From assembly GCF_030372765.1 (NCBI RefSeq), contig NZ_JAUCMW010000008.1, forward strand, positions 1 through 49,648: a stretch of 49,648 nt of DNA, given 5' to 3'. Shown piece after piece: positions 17,426-28,100 of this stretch. The translations under genes were made by a program, and so were the position numbers. The notes under the pieces were generated by a model. That model made no database searches, was not told the origin of the DNA, and saw only the letters and a program-made list of their open reading frames with translations. Within the stretch, counting starts at the first letter, position 1. Every line of letters begins with the position of its first letter. This DNA comes from Labilibaculum sp. K2S. Its GTDB lineage: Bacteria; Bacteroidota; Bacteroidia; Bacteroidales; Marinifilaceae.

Positions 17426-18871
17426 TTAAAACTCAGCATTTTTTGGTGTTCTTGGGAAAGGAATTACGTCGCGGATATTACCCATTCCGGTAACAAACAA
17501 CATCATTCTTTCAAATCCTAATCCAAAGCCACTATGAGTAGCTGTTCCAAATCTTCTGGTATCTAAATACCAATCCATATCTTCAGCAGGGATACCCATT
17601 TCTTTCATGCGGGTTACCAATTTATCTAAATCTTCCTCCCGCTGCGATCCTCCAATAATCTCACCAATTCCTGGGAATAAAATATCCATAGCAGCTACAG
17701 TTTTTCCATCCTCATTTTGTTTCATATAGAAAGATTTAATCTCCTTTGGATAATCAATCAGAATAACTGGTTTCATGAATTTCTTCTCTACCAAATATCT
17801 CTCATGCTCCGACTGCAGATCAGCTCCCCAACCATCAATCAAGTATTGAAATTTCTTCTTTTTATTTGGCTGAGAGTTACGAAGAATATCAATTGCCTCA
17901 GTATAAGTTAAACGAACAAAATCATTCTCCAAAACAAATTTCAATTTCTCAATCAATTCCATTGATTGTTCATCCGCTTTCTTCCCTTTTTCCTCTTCTT
18001 TTAATCTCTTACTCAAAAATTCAAGATCTTCCATACAGTTATCCAAAGCATATTTAATCATATACTTTAAAAACTCTTCGGCCAAATCCATGTTATCGGT
18101 AATATCATAGAATGCCATTTCAGGTTCTATCATCCAGAACTCTGCCAGATGACGGGTTGTATTTGAATTTTCAGCCCGGAATGTAGGACCAAAAGTATAA
18201 ATTTCTCCCAAAGCCATTGCTCCCAATTCACCTTCTAACTGACCCGACACTGTAAGATTCGTTTCCTTTCCAAAGAAATCTTCCTTATAATTAATGCTTC
18301 CATCCTCGTTTAAAGGTGGATTTTTAGCATCCAAAGTACTTACTCTAAACATTTCACCGGCACCTTCAGCATCCGAACCTGTAATAAGTGGCGTATGCAT
18401 ATAGAAAAATCCTTTTTTATTAAAGAATTCGTGTACTGCGAAAGCCATTGCATGACGAATACGGAAAACCGCACTAAATGTACTGGTACGGAAACGTAAA
18501 TGCGCTTTTTCTCTCAAAAATTCCAAGGAATGTTTCTTTGGTTGAAGTGGGTATTTTTCGGGATCGGCAACACCTAAAACCTCAATTTTTGTAGCAGAAA
18601 CCTCAACACTCTGTCCGCTTCCCTGCGAAGCAATAACCTCTCCAACAACAGAAATTGCTGCCCCTGTCGAAATTTTCTTTAATAAATCCTCATTAAAATT
18701 AGGAACATCAACAACAATCTGAAGATTTTGAATTGTAGAACCATCATTTAAAGCGATAAAATTAATTTGCTTATTTCCACGCTTGGTTCTAACCCAACCT
18801 TTCACATTTACTTCACTGCCAACTTCATTCGAAACCAACAGCTTCTTGATCTTAATTCTTTTCTGTTCCAT
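17426..18871 (-). CDS. asnS: Asparaginyl-tRNA synthetase
   Basis: Charges tRNA-Asn with asparagine. The 481-residue class IIb enzyme has an OB-fold anticodon-binding domain at about residues 15-110 ([21 protein letters not shown]). The catalytic core follows, with motif 2 ([22 protein letters not shown]) and motif 3 ([29 protein letters not shown]). The N-terminal [18 protein letters not shown] stretch corresponds to motif 1. Direct charging means the organism need not rely on a Gln/Asn amidotransferase route for Asn-tRNA. It is expressed as a single gene with its own terminator. Confidence 0.97.
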   Translation of the reverse strand: MEQKRIKIKKLLVSNEVGSEVNVKGWVRTKRGNKQINFIALNDGSTIQNLQIVVDVPNFNEDLLKKISTGAAISVVGEVIASQGSGQSVEVSATKIEVLGVADPEKYPLQPKKHSLEFLREKAHLRFRTSTFSAVFRIRHAMAFAVHEFFNKKGFFYMHTPLITGSDAEGAGEMFRVSTLDAKNPPLNEDGSINYKEDFFGKETNLTVSGQLEGELGAMALGEIYTFGPTFRAENSNTTRHLAEFWMIEPEMAFYDITDNMDLAEEFLKYMIKYALDNCMEDLEFLSKRLKEEEKGKKADEQSMELIEKLKFVLENDFVRLTYTEAIDILRNSQPNKKKKFQYLIDGWGADLQSEHERYLVEKKFMKPVILIDYPKEIKSFYMKQNEDGKTVAAMDILFPGIGEIIGGSQREEDLDKLVTRMKEMGIPAEDMDWYLDTRRFGTATHSGFGLGFERMMLFVTGMGNIRDVIPFPRTPKNAEF

Positions 18872-19148
18872 TTTATATTACTGGTTAATGAGATAATAAG
18901 TTTACAAAAATATAAAATTGGATTCAATTATGGTCTTATTAAGTAAATAATCACTTAAAATCGTAAGACAAACTGGACATTTATTCTCTTAATAAACTGA
19001 AATACCTTTTTTTTTCAACATTAAAGCTGTAGCGCAAACGATTGATTTTGTGATGCTTATTTATATTACAAAGGAATTTAATACAAGTATGATTATGATT
19101 TTTTGTCAAGATTAGTATCTTTAAGCCCTTCAAATAATCAGTAAGTAT

Positions 19149-20807
19149 ATGATTGAGAATAAGTTAATCGAAAAAATTCGAAAAACCATACATAAAAACT
19201 GGGAGCAACCAGCATTTACCAATTACCAAAAAGACACCTTAACTTATCAGGAAGTTGCCCAAAGAATACATTGGATGCATCTTCTTTTTAAAGAGTTAGG
19301 AATAAAAAAAGGAGACAAAATTGCAGTTATTGGTCGCAATTTAAACAATTGGGCCATTACTTATTTGGGAACCATAACTTATGGAGCTGTAATTGTACCC
19401 ATTCTTCCCGATTTTAATTCCAGCGATATTCATCACATTGTTAATCATTCCGAATCTACATTACTTTTTACTACCGAAAATATTTTCAATAAAATTGATG
19501 ATTCAAAAATCGAAAAACTAAAGGGGATCATTTCATTGGAGGATTATAACGTTTTTTGTTCATCGTGCGACAAATTGAAAAAAGCAGTTGAAAAAGCCAA
19601 TGCAGAATCACTAAAAAATAAGGTAGATAAAAACAAACTGGATTACGCCGATCCTAAAGACGAAGATATTGCAGTTTTATCGTATACATCAGGAACATCC
19701 GGATTTTCGAAAGGAGTAATGCTGGCCTATGAGTCACTGTATTCGAATATACAAATTGGCTTCGATTATATGGATTTTCGTCCTCAGGACAAGATCGTTT
19801 CATTTTTGCCATTGGCACATGTATTCGGCTGTATGTTCGAATTCCTCACCGAATTCTGTTGTGGTTGTCATGTTATATTTCTCTCAAGAGTGCCAACTCC
19901 TCAAATAATAACCAAGGCCTTTCAGGAAGTACAACCTCGGTTAATCTGTTTGGTTCCTCTTATTATGGAGAAGATCTATAAAAAAAGAATATTGCCAGTA
20001 TTGGAAAGCCGAAGAGTGAAACTGATGCTGAAGATCCCATTATTGGAAAAGAAAATTTACAAAAAAATTCGAAATTCACTCACAGAAACCTTTGGTGGAA
20101 AATTTATCGAAGTTATTATTGGAGGTGCAGCCTTAAGCAAAGAGGTGGAAGATTTTCTTCTAAAAATTGAATTCCCATTTTCTGTTGGTTACGGAATGAC
20201 CGAATGTGGTCCATTAATTAGTTATAGTCCAAACACTAAATTTCGCGCACATTCCTGTGGTAAAGTAGTTGATCGCATGCAGGTTAGAATTAAATCTGAC
20301 GACCCGTTCAATATTGTTGGTGAAATTCAGGTAAAAGGCTCCAACGTTATGAAGGGTTATTACAAAAATCCTGACGCAACAAAAGAAGCTCTTGATAAAG
20401 AGGGTTGGCTGGGAACAGGTGACCTTGGAATCATTGATAAAGACGATAACATATACATCAAAGGCAGATGTAAGAATATGTTACTCGGTCCATCGGGACA
20501 GAATATTTACCCTGAAGAAATTGAGGCAAAATTAAATAACATGCCATTTATTCAGGAATCAATTGTTACTGATGATAAAGATCACAAGTTAATTGCATTG
20601 ATTTATCCGGATTACGAAGCCTGTGATGCGGAAGGATTAAACAAAGACGAAATTGAAGAGGCACTTAATAAGGACAAGCAAATTTTAAACAAAAGCTTTC
20701 CTGCCTATATGAAAATATCGCGGGTTATTGTATTTCCCGAGGAATTCAAGAAAACTCCCAAAAGAAATATAAAAAGGTATTTGTACACCAGTTTGTATCA
20801 CGAATAA
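19149..20807 (+). CDS. AMP-dependent acyl-CoA synthetase (long-chain type)
   Basis: Activates a carboxylic acid, most likely a fatty acid, through an acyl-adenylate. The 552-residue protein has the phosphate-binding loop YTSGTSGFSKGVML, the adenylate motif GYGMTECGPLISY, the GWLGTGDLG segment, and the hinge KGRCKNMLLGPSGQNIYPEEIE. The catalytic C-terminal Lys of the family is probably in the closing KKTPKRNIKRYLY segment. It is shorter than E. coli FadD and lacks a membrane anchor, as is usual in Bacteroidota. Exact substrate and gene name cannot be fixed from sequence. A perfect bidirectional hairpin ends the gene. Confidence 0.88.
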   Translation: MIENKLIEKIRKTIHKNWEQPAFTNYQKDTLTYQEVAQRIHWMHLLFKELGIKKGDKIAVIGRNLNNWAITYLGTITYGAVIVPILPDFNSSDIHHIVNHSESTLLFTTENIFNKIDDSKIEKLKGIISLEDYNVFCSSCDKLKKAVEKANAESLKNKVDKNKLDYADPKDEDIAVLSYTSGTSGFSKGVMLAYESLYSNIQIGFDYMDFRPQDKIVSFLPLAHVFGCMFEFLTEFCCGCHVIFLSRVPTPQIITKAFQEVQPRLICLVPLIMEKIYKKRILPVLESRRVKLMLKIPLLEKKIYKKIRNSLTETFGGKFIEVIIGGAALSKEVEDFLLKIEFPFSVGYGMTECGPLISYSPNTKFRAHSCGKVVDRMQVRIKSDDPFNIVGEIQVKGSNVMKGYYKNPDATKEALDKEGWLGTGDLGIIDKDDNIYIKGRCKNMLLGPSGQNIYPEEIEAKLNNMPFIQESIVTDDKDHKLIALIYPDYEACDAEGLNKDEIEEALNKDKQILNKSFPAYMKISRVIVFPEEFKKTPKRNIKRYLYTSLYHE

Positions 20808-20848
20808 AATAGAAATCCATTCCTTTAAAGAATGGATTTCTATTTTTT
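20806..20848. terminator. Perfect 17-bp bidirectional terminator
   Basis: Arms 20806-20822 and 20830-20846 are fully complementary (AGAAATCCATTC / GAATGGATTTCT core) with a 7-base loop and T tracts in both directions. It serves the convergent acyl-CoA synthetase and beta-barrel genes. The stop codons of both lie inside it (20805-20807 and 20840-20842). Confidence 0.85.
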
Positions 20849-21745
20849 AAATAAACCATTCTGAAGGCGGGTTGTGTGATTCAATTTAAAGACAAAATCG
20901 ATAACCGGCATCGCTAAAAACTGAGACCCGTAATTGGTGTTCAGGTAGTATAATTTATACCCTCCCGAAACAGAAAATTTACTATTGCGGTGCCAATGAA
21001 TTTTCCCCTGGCTCTCAGCAGCCCATTCGTCATTAAAATCGATAGAATAATAATCTGCGTTGATCGAAAAATTAAAATTTCGATAAACATTACCATCCAA
21101 TTCTACTCCCGCAAAATAAAGCTTTTGGCTGTTGTAATAGGATGCTGTTCTGTGGTATAAAAAATGATAATCCAGCAATGGTAACTGAGAGTCTCCTGTT
21201 GCTAACGAAAAATCAAAACCAAGCCTTCCTGTAAGTACTAAATCGGGAAGTTTTATAAAGCAATCTTTAGGCTGTGGATTAATTATATGACTAACAATCA
21301 ATTCATTTCTAAAGGTGAAAATATGCAGAATTACTGCCGACTTAGGAATTTGATCTTGAAATCCACTACTTCGTGCCCATTTAAGACCAGGCGTGGGATA
21401 ATAAAGAGTATGCTGAGTCGAAACAATTGTATTGTTGCCGAACCATTCATGTTTTACACCAACATTGGGCGCAAATGGAAAAAGTAATAACTGAGAATTA
21501 ATTTCCGTTTTGGGATAATTTCCATATCTGCTTACAGCCAATGCACTTAATTGTATCTCACCATAAGGAACTGCTTTTGCTGTTCGCTCGGTCCACGAAC
21601 TGTAATAATCAACACGCTGGTCACCAGGTCTTGAATATCTTATATTCTCCGTTGTTTGTGTCGACTGTAAATTTATTTTCGCGCCATTTTGAGCACTCAA
21701 GTGTCCTGCAATAAGAAAAAATAGTATGGATAAAGTTGCTTTCAT
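20840..21745 (-). CDS. Probable outer-membrane beta-barrel protein
   Basis: With the ATG at 21745 the product is 301 residues and starts with a signal peptide (MKATLSILFFLIAGHLSAQ). The mature part is made of alternating strands rich in Tyr, Phe and Ser (FNFSINADYYSIDFNDEW, FSVSGGYKLYYL), typical of a closed outer-membrane barrel. I do not recognise a named family. An upstream ATG at 21781 was rejected because TATATTTG, a good -7 promoter element, lies between the two ATGs and would fall inside the coding sequence. It does not end in an aromatic residue, unlike many barrels. Confidence 0.65.
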   Translation of the reverse strand: MKATLSILFFLIAGHLSAQNGAKINLQSTQTTENIRYSRPGDQRVDYYSSWTERTAKAVPYGEIQLSALAVSRYGNYPKTEINSQLLLFPFAPNVGVKHEWFGNNTIVSTQHTLYYPTPGLKWARSSGFQDQIPKSAVILHIFTFRNELIVSHIINPQPKDCFIKLPDLVLTGRLGFDFSLATGDSQLPLLDYHFLYHRTASYYNSQKLYFAGVELDGNVYRNFNFSINADYYSIDFNDEWAAESQGKIHWHRNSKFSVSGGYKLYYLNTNYGSQFLAMPVIDFVFKLNHTTRLQNGLFKK

Positions 21746-21971
21746 AGATGTATTCTTTACAACAAATATACCAGATTCCATTTTGTTTACTTAACAATAG
21801 GAACTAATTAATCGCCGTTTACCGATAAAAACCTTCAAATTACCTATTTAGAAAAGAAAATGCGCCGTCACATCCTTATTTTTACACTTGATTCATAGGT
21901 TTTTGATGTCCCATGAGTAGTTTATTAACAAGAGTTAATCAATGATAAGGAAACTTCTAACACAAAAATAG

Positions 21972-22001
21972 TTTCTGAGGTTTTTTATTGATTTATATTT
22001 G
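21972..22001 (+). promoter_or_regulatory. Promoter of the efflux operon
   Basis: TTTCTG (21972) as a weak -33 and TATATTTG (21994-22001) as a perfect -7. The tetR ATG is at 22006, only 4 bases past the -7 element, so the transcript would be leaderless or nearly so. Autorepression by the TetR protein at this site is an inference from family habits. Confidence 0.55.
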
Positions 22002-22005
22002 TAGA

Positions 22006-22614
22006 ATGAATGAGCAAAAAATAAATATCATTACTACCAGTTGGGCTTTATTTTTCCAATATGGTATTAAAAGTATAAGCATGGATGACATTGCCTCAAA
22101 AATGGGCATGTCTAAAAAAACATTATATAATTATTTCTCCAACAAAAATGAATTAATAAATGAAGCCTGTGAATGGGATATCAAAAATCCTCAGTTTTCC
22201 TTTAAATCTGATCAAATAATTAATTTAAATGCACTCGATCAGTATTTTGAATTTTTCAATTTTATTAATGAAAGGATTCTTAAAAAATGTGATTCGTTAG
22301 ACTATGATCTAAAAAAGTATTACCCTGAAATATGGTTGAAAACTAAAGAGGAGAAAATTAAAAATTTCCAAATAGAGATAATTTACAATCTGCAAAAAGG
22401 AATTAAAGAAGGTCTGTATCGGCCGGAATTAAATATCCGGTTTATTAGTAAGAATCTGGTTAGTTTTTATTTAAATCTTAACACAACAGAATATCAGGTG
22501 TTTTCAAGCAACGAAGTTTTTAATAAAGATATGCACAGGGAATTGACCCTCTATCATCTTTATGGTATTTGTACAAATAAAGGAATTGAATATTTTAAAA
22601 ATAAATTTAAATAA
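22006..22614 (+). CDS. TetR/AcrR-family transcriptional regulator
   Basis: Probable repressor of the efflux genes that follow. With the ATG at 22006 it is 202 residues. The N-terminal helix-turn-helix is ISMDDIASKMGMSKKTLYNYFSNKNELI, the standard TetR signature. The C-terminal ~140 residues are a ligand-binding helical domain without recognisable specificity. A TTG at 21988 would overlap the -7 promoter element, so it is rejected. The stop is 4 bases before the TolC-type gene, so regulator and pump form one operon. Confidence 0.9.
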   Translation: MNEQKINIITTSWALFFQYGIKSISMDDIASKMGMSKKTLYNYFSNKNELINEACEWDIKNPQFSFKSDQIINLNALDQYFEFFNFINERILKKCDSLDYDLKKYYPEIWLKTKEEKIKNFQIEIIYNLQKGIKEGLYRPELNIRFISKNLVSFYLNLNTTEYQVFSSNEVFNKDMHRELTLYHLYGICTNKGIEYFKNKFK

Positions 22615-22618
22615 TACA

Positions 22619-23965
22619 ATGAAAAACATCCTACCAGCATTAATGGTGATTTTTATTGGACTCGGTACTCCCGCAAAAGCACAAACTGAATCCAACTTAA
22701 AACTTACCTTAGCCGAAGCACAACAGTACGCTTTGGAGAATTCGTACTCGGTAAAAGCAAGCGAATACGATTTACAAGTAGCCAGGAAAAAGGTTTGGGA
22801 AACAATTGCCGATGGTTTGCCTCAAATTGACGCTTCACTTGATTACAACAATAATCTGAATTTATCTGTTTCCTTGCTTCCTTCTGAATTTTTTGGAGGC
22901 ACACCAGGAACTTATACTCCAATTAAATTTGGTCAGCGATATACCAGCTCTGCTTCCCTTAGTGTTAGTCAGAAAATTTTCGACGGATCTTACATTGTTG
23001 GAACAATGGCAGCCAAAGTTTTTGTACAACTTTCTCATAATCAAAAAGAAAAATCAGAAATTGAGATTAAAAACACTGTGTCTCAAGCCTATTTTACTGT
23101 TTTGGTTGCCAAAGAAAATTACAAAACCATTCAGGAAAATCTGGAAATTAATCAGAAACTCCTAAACGAAACCAATGCCTACTATCAAAATGGATTTAGA
23201 GAAGAATTGGATGTAGATCAAATTCGACTGATGCTCAATACAAATAAAAATCAATTAGCAGATGCCAAAAGGGCTATTCAAACCTCCCTAATTATATTAA
23301 AATTTGGCTTAGGGATAGAAATTGATGAAAATATTGAGTTGACCAATAGCTTGGAAGAACTGGTTGATCCTATTAGAACAGAATCGCCTGTAATTTCGAA
23401 CTTTAATATGTCTGATCATATAGATTTCAGAATTATTGAGACCCAATTAAAAGCACAGGAATTGATTATAAAAAATGAAAAAGCGGCTTATTTACCAACT
23501 ATTTCGGCCTTTTACAACTATGGTAAAAACACCAGTTCAGATTATACCAATGTATTCAGATCTGATGTTCCCTGGTTTAAATCTTCAGTTCTTGGATTTC
23601 AATTAAAAATGCCGATTTTTTCGGCCGGCCAAAAACGTTCAAGAATTAAGCAAGAGAAAATCAATTTTATGAAGTTGGAAAACCAACAGGAGATGACTCA
23701 ACAAAATCTTAAAATGGATGTAACTCTATCCTTTACCAACTTGTTGAATGCTCAGGAGAAATATGAAAATGATATCCAAGGCCTAAAAATTGCCAAACGA
23801 ATTTTCGATAGAACCCAAATCAAGTTTAAGGAAGGAATATCTACAAGTACAGAATTATCTGAAAACGAAAAACAATACCTGGATTCGCATTCCGCATATA
23901 TTAATTCGACACTCTCGCTTTTAAATTCGAAAATTGCCTTTGAAAAAGCCTTGGGTAAATTGTAA
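22619..23965 (+). CDS. TolC-family outer-membrane efflux protein
   Basis: Outer-membrane duct of a tripartite efflux pump. With the ATG at 22619 it is 448 residues with a signal peptide (MKNILPALMVIFIGLGTPAKAQ). The tandem helical halves typical of TolC are visible: LTLAEAQQYALENSYSVKA at the start of the first, and the DHIDFRIIETQLKAQEL segment opening the second. The central strand segment YTSSASLSVSQKIFDG is the barrel part. The apparent start at 22562 lies inside the preceding regulator gene and is rejected. It is followed by the adaptor and the RND permease. Confidence 0.92.
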   Translation: MKNILPALMVIFIGLGTPAKAQTESNLKLTLAEAQQYALENSYSVKASEYDLQVARKKVWETIADGLPQIDASLDYNNNLNLSVSLLPSEFFGGTPGTYTPIKFGQRYTSSASLSVSQKIFDGSYIVGTMAAKVFVQLSHNQKEKSEIEIKNTVSQAYFTVLVAKENYKTIQENLEINQKLLNETNAYYQNGFREELDVDQIRLMLNTNKNQLADAKRAIQTSLIILKFGLGIEIDENIELTNSLEELVDPIRTESPVISNFNMSDHIDFRIIETQLKAQELIIKNEKAAYLPTISAFYNYGKNTSSDYTNVFRSDVPWFKSSVLGFQLKMPIFSAGQKRSRIKQEKINFMKLENQQEMTQQNLKMDVTLSFTNLLNAQEKYENDIQGLKIAKRIFDRTQIKFKEGISTSTELSENEKQYLDSHSAYINSTLSLLNSKIAFEKALGKL

Positions 23966-23994
23966 TACTAACATCCTACAAAAAATATTATAAA

Positions 23995-25116
23995 ATGAAG
24001 AACTTACTTATAGCCTGTATTATTCCATTACTTTTTGCCTGTTCTGCAAAGAACTCGGAAAAAAATGAGAACAAATCCGAACAATTAAAACAGTATAAAT
24101 CAGAACTTTCTATTTTGAAAACCAAAATTTCAGATTTGGAAAATGAAATTCGAAGTACAAATAACGAAGAAGAAACGATCAATGTGATTGTTGAAAAATT
24201 AGCGACATCAAAATTTGAACATTATATACAAGTAACCGGTAATGTGGAAGCCGATAAAAACATAACAATCACCCCGGAAACTGCCGGTAATATTATTTCT
24301 ATTGATGTAAATGAAGGACAGCATGTAAACAAAGGTGATATTTTAGGAAAATTGAATACATCTCAAATTCAACAACAAATTGACGAGGCAAAAACCAATC
24401 TTGCACTAAACACAACTATCTTCGAAAGACAAGAGCGTTTATGGAACCAGAAGATTGGTTCTGAAATTGAATACTTGCAGGCAAAAGCAAATAAAGAAGG
24501 ATTCGAGCGTAAACTGGAAGGTTTGGAAGCTCAAAAAGACATGGCAATTATCATGGCTCCTTTTAGCGGTATTGTTGATGAAATACATCAGAAAAAAGGA
24601 GAATTAGCAGGACCTTCTATTCCATTCGCACAGTTGGTAAATATCGATAAAGTATATGTTGAAGGTGATGTGTCTGAAACATTCTTAAATTTTATTAAAG
24701 CAGGAGAAGCTGCAGAACTGGATTTCCCGGCTATTAATTACCAGACCAAAGCAAATATCTATCGCACATCAAATGTAATTGATCCTGCAAACAGAAGTTT
24801 TAAAATTCGAATCAACCTTAACAATCCAAAACACATGATCAAGCCAAATTTGATTTCTGTAATGAAAATCAAAGATTATGAGGTTCAGGATGCCATGGTT
24901 GTTCCTTCAATCATTATTAAAAAAGATTTTGAAGGAAACTACCTGTACGTAGCTAAAAAGGAAGGGAAAAACCTTGTGGCAAGAAAAACATATGTAACTG
25001 TTTCCAAAACCTACAACAATGTTTCGATGATTGATTCTGGTCTTTCGCTAGGTGACCAAATTATAACAGATGGGTTTTCTCAAGTTGTAAACGGATCGCT
25101 GATTAGCACCAAATAA
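23995..25116 (+). CDS. RND efflux periplasmic adaptor (membrane fusion protein)
   Basis: Bridges the inner-membrane permease and the TolC-type duct. The 373-residue product is a lipoprotein (MKNLLIACIIPLLFAC, Cys16), which anchors it to a membrane. A predicted coiled coil (residues about 20-58) precedes the barrel-sandwich/lipoyl part (ITPETAGNIISIDVNEGQHV and MAPFSGIVDEIHQKKGELA). A helical hairpin lies between the two lipoyl halves, and a beta-barrel follows (VNIDKVYVEGDVSE). The extra N-terminal coiled coil before the lipoyl domain is characteristic of many Bacteroidota adaptors. Confidence 0.92.
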   Translation: MKNLLIACIIPLLFACSAKNSEKNENKSEQLKQYKSELSILKTKISDLENEIRSTNNEEETINVIVEKLATSKFEHYIQVTGNVEADKNITITPETAGNIISIDVNEGQHVNKGDILGKLNTSQIQQQIDEAKTNLALNTTIFERQERLWNQKIGSEIEYLQAKANKEGFERKLEGLEAQKDMAIIMAPFSGIVDEIHQKKGELAGPSIPFAQLVNIDKVYVEGDVSETFLNFIKAGEAAELDFPAINYQTKANIYRTSNVIDPANRSFKIRINLNNPKHMIKPNLISVMKIKDYEVQDAMVVPSIIIKKDFEGNYLYVAKKEGKNLVARKTYVTVSKTYNNVSMIDSGLSLGDQIITDGFSQVVNGSLISTK

Positions 25117-25127
25117 TTTCAAATAAA

Positions 25128-28100
25128 ATGGATAAAATCAAAGATACAAGCTCTGCCGAAGAAAATCAAAGGCAGTTTAAACCAACATTTGGAGCATTAA
25201 AGAATAAGAATTCCATTTTTATTCTAACTGCAATTCTCTGCATGTTTGGTTGGTTTTCGTACCAAAGTATGCCTCGGGAATATTTTCCTGAAGTAGTGAT
25301 TCCGAATATTCTAATTTCAACTCCTTATCCAGGAAACTCTCCGGTTGATATCGAGAATCTGATAACCAGACCAATCGAAAAGGAGTTAAAATCCTTAAAA
25401 GGAGTTAAGAAAATGTCTTCAGCCTCGTATCAGGATATGAGTTTGATTGTAGTTGAGTTTAACACTGATGTAGATGTAAAACAAGCTCTTCAGGATACAA
25501 AAGACAAAGTAGACAAATCTTTAAGTGAATTGCCTGATGATTTGGATACAGATCCAGTTGTTGAAGACATTGATTTTGCTGATTTTCCAATCCTAAACAT
25601 TAACCTTTCAGGCGATTTTGGATTGAACGAATTAAAAGAATTTGCAGAAGATCTTCAAGATAAGTTTGAAGCCTTACCTGAAGTCTCTGAGGCTGATATC
25701 AAAGGGGTTGATGAAAGAGAAATTAAGATCAATGCCGATTTGCACAAAATGGAAGCAAATGGTGTCTCCTTTCATGATATTGAGACTGCCATTAGCGATG
25801 AAAATGTTACAGTTAGTGCAGGTACATTAATCACTGATAATACCCGTCGAAGCATTCGAACCAGTGCCGATTACACCAACATGCAGCAAATCGAAAATAC
25901 CATTGTAAAAGTTACCAATGGTAAAGTGGTTTATCTTAAGGATGTTGCCGAAATTGAAGATGGATATGAAGAACTTTCTTCCATTTCGAGATTGAATAAT
26001 AATCCTGTTGTTTCTCTTTCGATTTCTAAAAAATCGGGAGAAAACCTTTTGGCTGCTACCGATGAAATCTATAAAATTATCTCGAAAGAAAAAGAGTTGG
26101 GAAATTTGCCGCAAGGCTTGCTGGTAACAGTTACCGATGATACATCAGAAGATGTTCGCGGTCAGGTAAGCGACCTTGAGAACTCCATTATTATGGGGAT
26201 GTTATTGGTCATCCTGATCCTTTATTTATTTATGGGATTACGCAACGCACTCTTCTCCGGTTTAGCAATTCCTATGTCGATGTTTATCTCGTTTATTATT
26301 CTCAATCAAATGGGATATACGGTAAATCAGATGATTCTATTTTCTTTGATTTTGGCATTGGGAATGCTTGTTGATAATGCAATTGTTGTGGTCGAAAACG
26401 TATATCGACTGCATGAGGAGGGACTGTCGAAACTAGAAGCGACCAAACAAGGAGTGAGTGAAATTGCAGGGCCAATTATTTCATCAACAGCAACAACCCT
26501 TGCTGCCTTTTTCCCATTATTGCTTTGGGGTGGTATAATGGGCGAATTTATGAAATACCTTCCAATTACATTAATCATTGTGTTGTCATCATCGCTGTTT
26601 GTTGCATTAATTCTAAATCCTGTATTTACAGCTAGTTTTGTAAAAATAGATAATATTTCGAAAAAGATTGACGCTAAAAAGTACCTTATTATTTCAGGAT
26701 CTTTCCTAATTGCCTCACTTCCATTCTATGTATCCAAAGCATTTGGAGTGCTGGATACCTATATCATGGCGAATCTTTTGGCATGCATGGGCTTATTAAT
26801 CGTAACAAATTTATTGGTGCTAAAACCTTTTGCACGTTGGTTTCAGTTAAAATTTCTGGTTGCACTCGAAAACTCGTATGAAAAAACCCTAAGGTATGCA
26901 CTTAAAGGTATTCGTCCCTTACTTTTCTTTCTTGGAACTTTTGTTTTAATGATTGTGTCCATCATGTTTTATTTTGGAACCAAGCCTTTAGTCGTTTTCT
27001 TTCCGGATAACGATCCCAAGTCTGTTTACGTTACTATGGAACTTCCATTAGGAACTGATATTCACAAATCCAACGAAATTTCCGTTGAGGTTGAGAAAAT
27101 TGTAAAGAAAACAATGGAACCCTATAAAGATATCATTCGTTCCATTTCAACCAATGTAGGTTCAGGTAAAGGTGGCATGTTTGAAGGTTCCCGTTCAGCA
27201 AATAAATCTTTAACCAGCATCTCATTTGTTGAATACAAACAAAGAGATGGTGTAAGTACTTCTAAATTAATGCAGGAGCTTACCAAAAACTTTAAAGGTT
27301 TTATTGGAGCCAAAATATTTGTCGAAAAAAATTCTGAAGGTCCTCCGGTTGGACATCCAATCAACGTTGAGGTTTCAGGTGATGATTTTGAACAATTGTT
27401 GATTCAGGCAAATCGTATAAAACAGAAACTAGATGACGAAAGAATTGCCGGTATTGAAGAATTGAAGCTCGATCTGGATCAGGGAAAACCAGAAATGCTG
27501 ATCAATATCGATCGGGATAAGGTAAGACGCTTTGGTTTATCAACGAATCAAGTAGCACGTGCACTTCGTAATTCATTATATGGTTTGGAAGTATCCAAAT
27601 TTAAAGATGGCGAAGATGAATATGACATTATGCTCCGTCTTTCAGATAAATACCGATATGACGTTCCCTCTCTTATGAACCAGAAAATTAATGTAATGAG
27701 TCCGGTAAGTAACCAAATGGTTCAAATTCCAATTTCAGCTGTTACAACCTACAACTATGGTTCTACTTACGAAAGAATTAATAGAATTGACAACACACGG
27801 GTTGTTACAATTTACTCTAACGTAGAAGAAGGGTTTAATGCCAATGAAATAAACGCAAAAATAAGGGAAGCTTTGGCCAATTTCGAAATGCCAAAAGGAT
27901 ACACTCACAAATTAACCGGAGAACAGGAAGAGCAAGATGAAACATCAGCATTTTTAACTCAGGCTTTATTAATTGCCCTTGCTTTAATTACCCTTATATT
28001 GGTTACACAATTTAATTCGGCAGTTAAGCCGCTAATTATAATGATTACCGTACTATTTAGTACGATCGGTGTATTCCTTGGTTTAGGTATTTTCAATATG

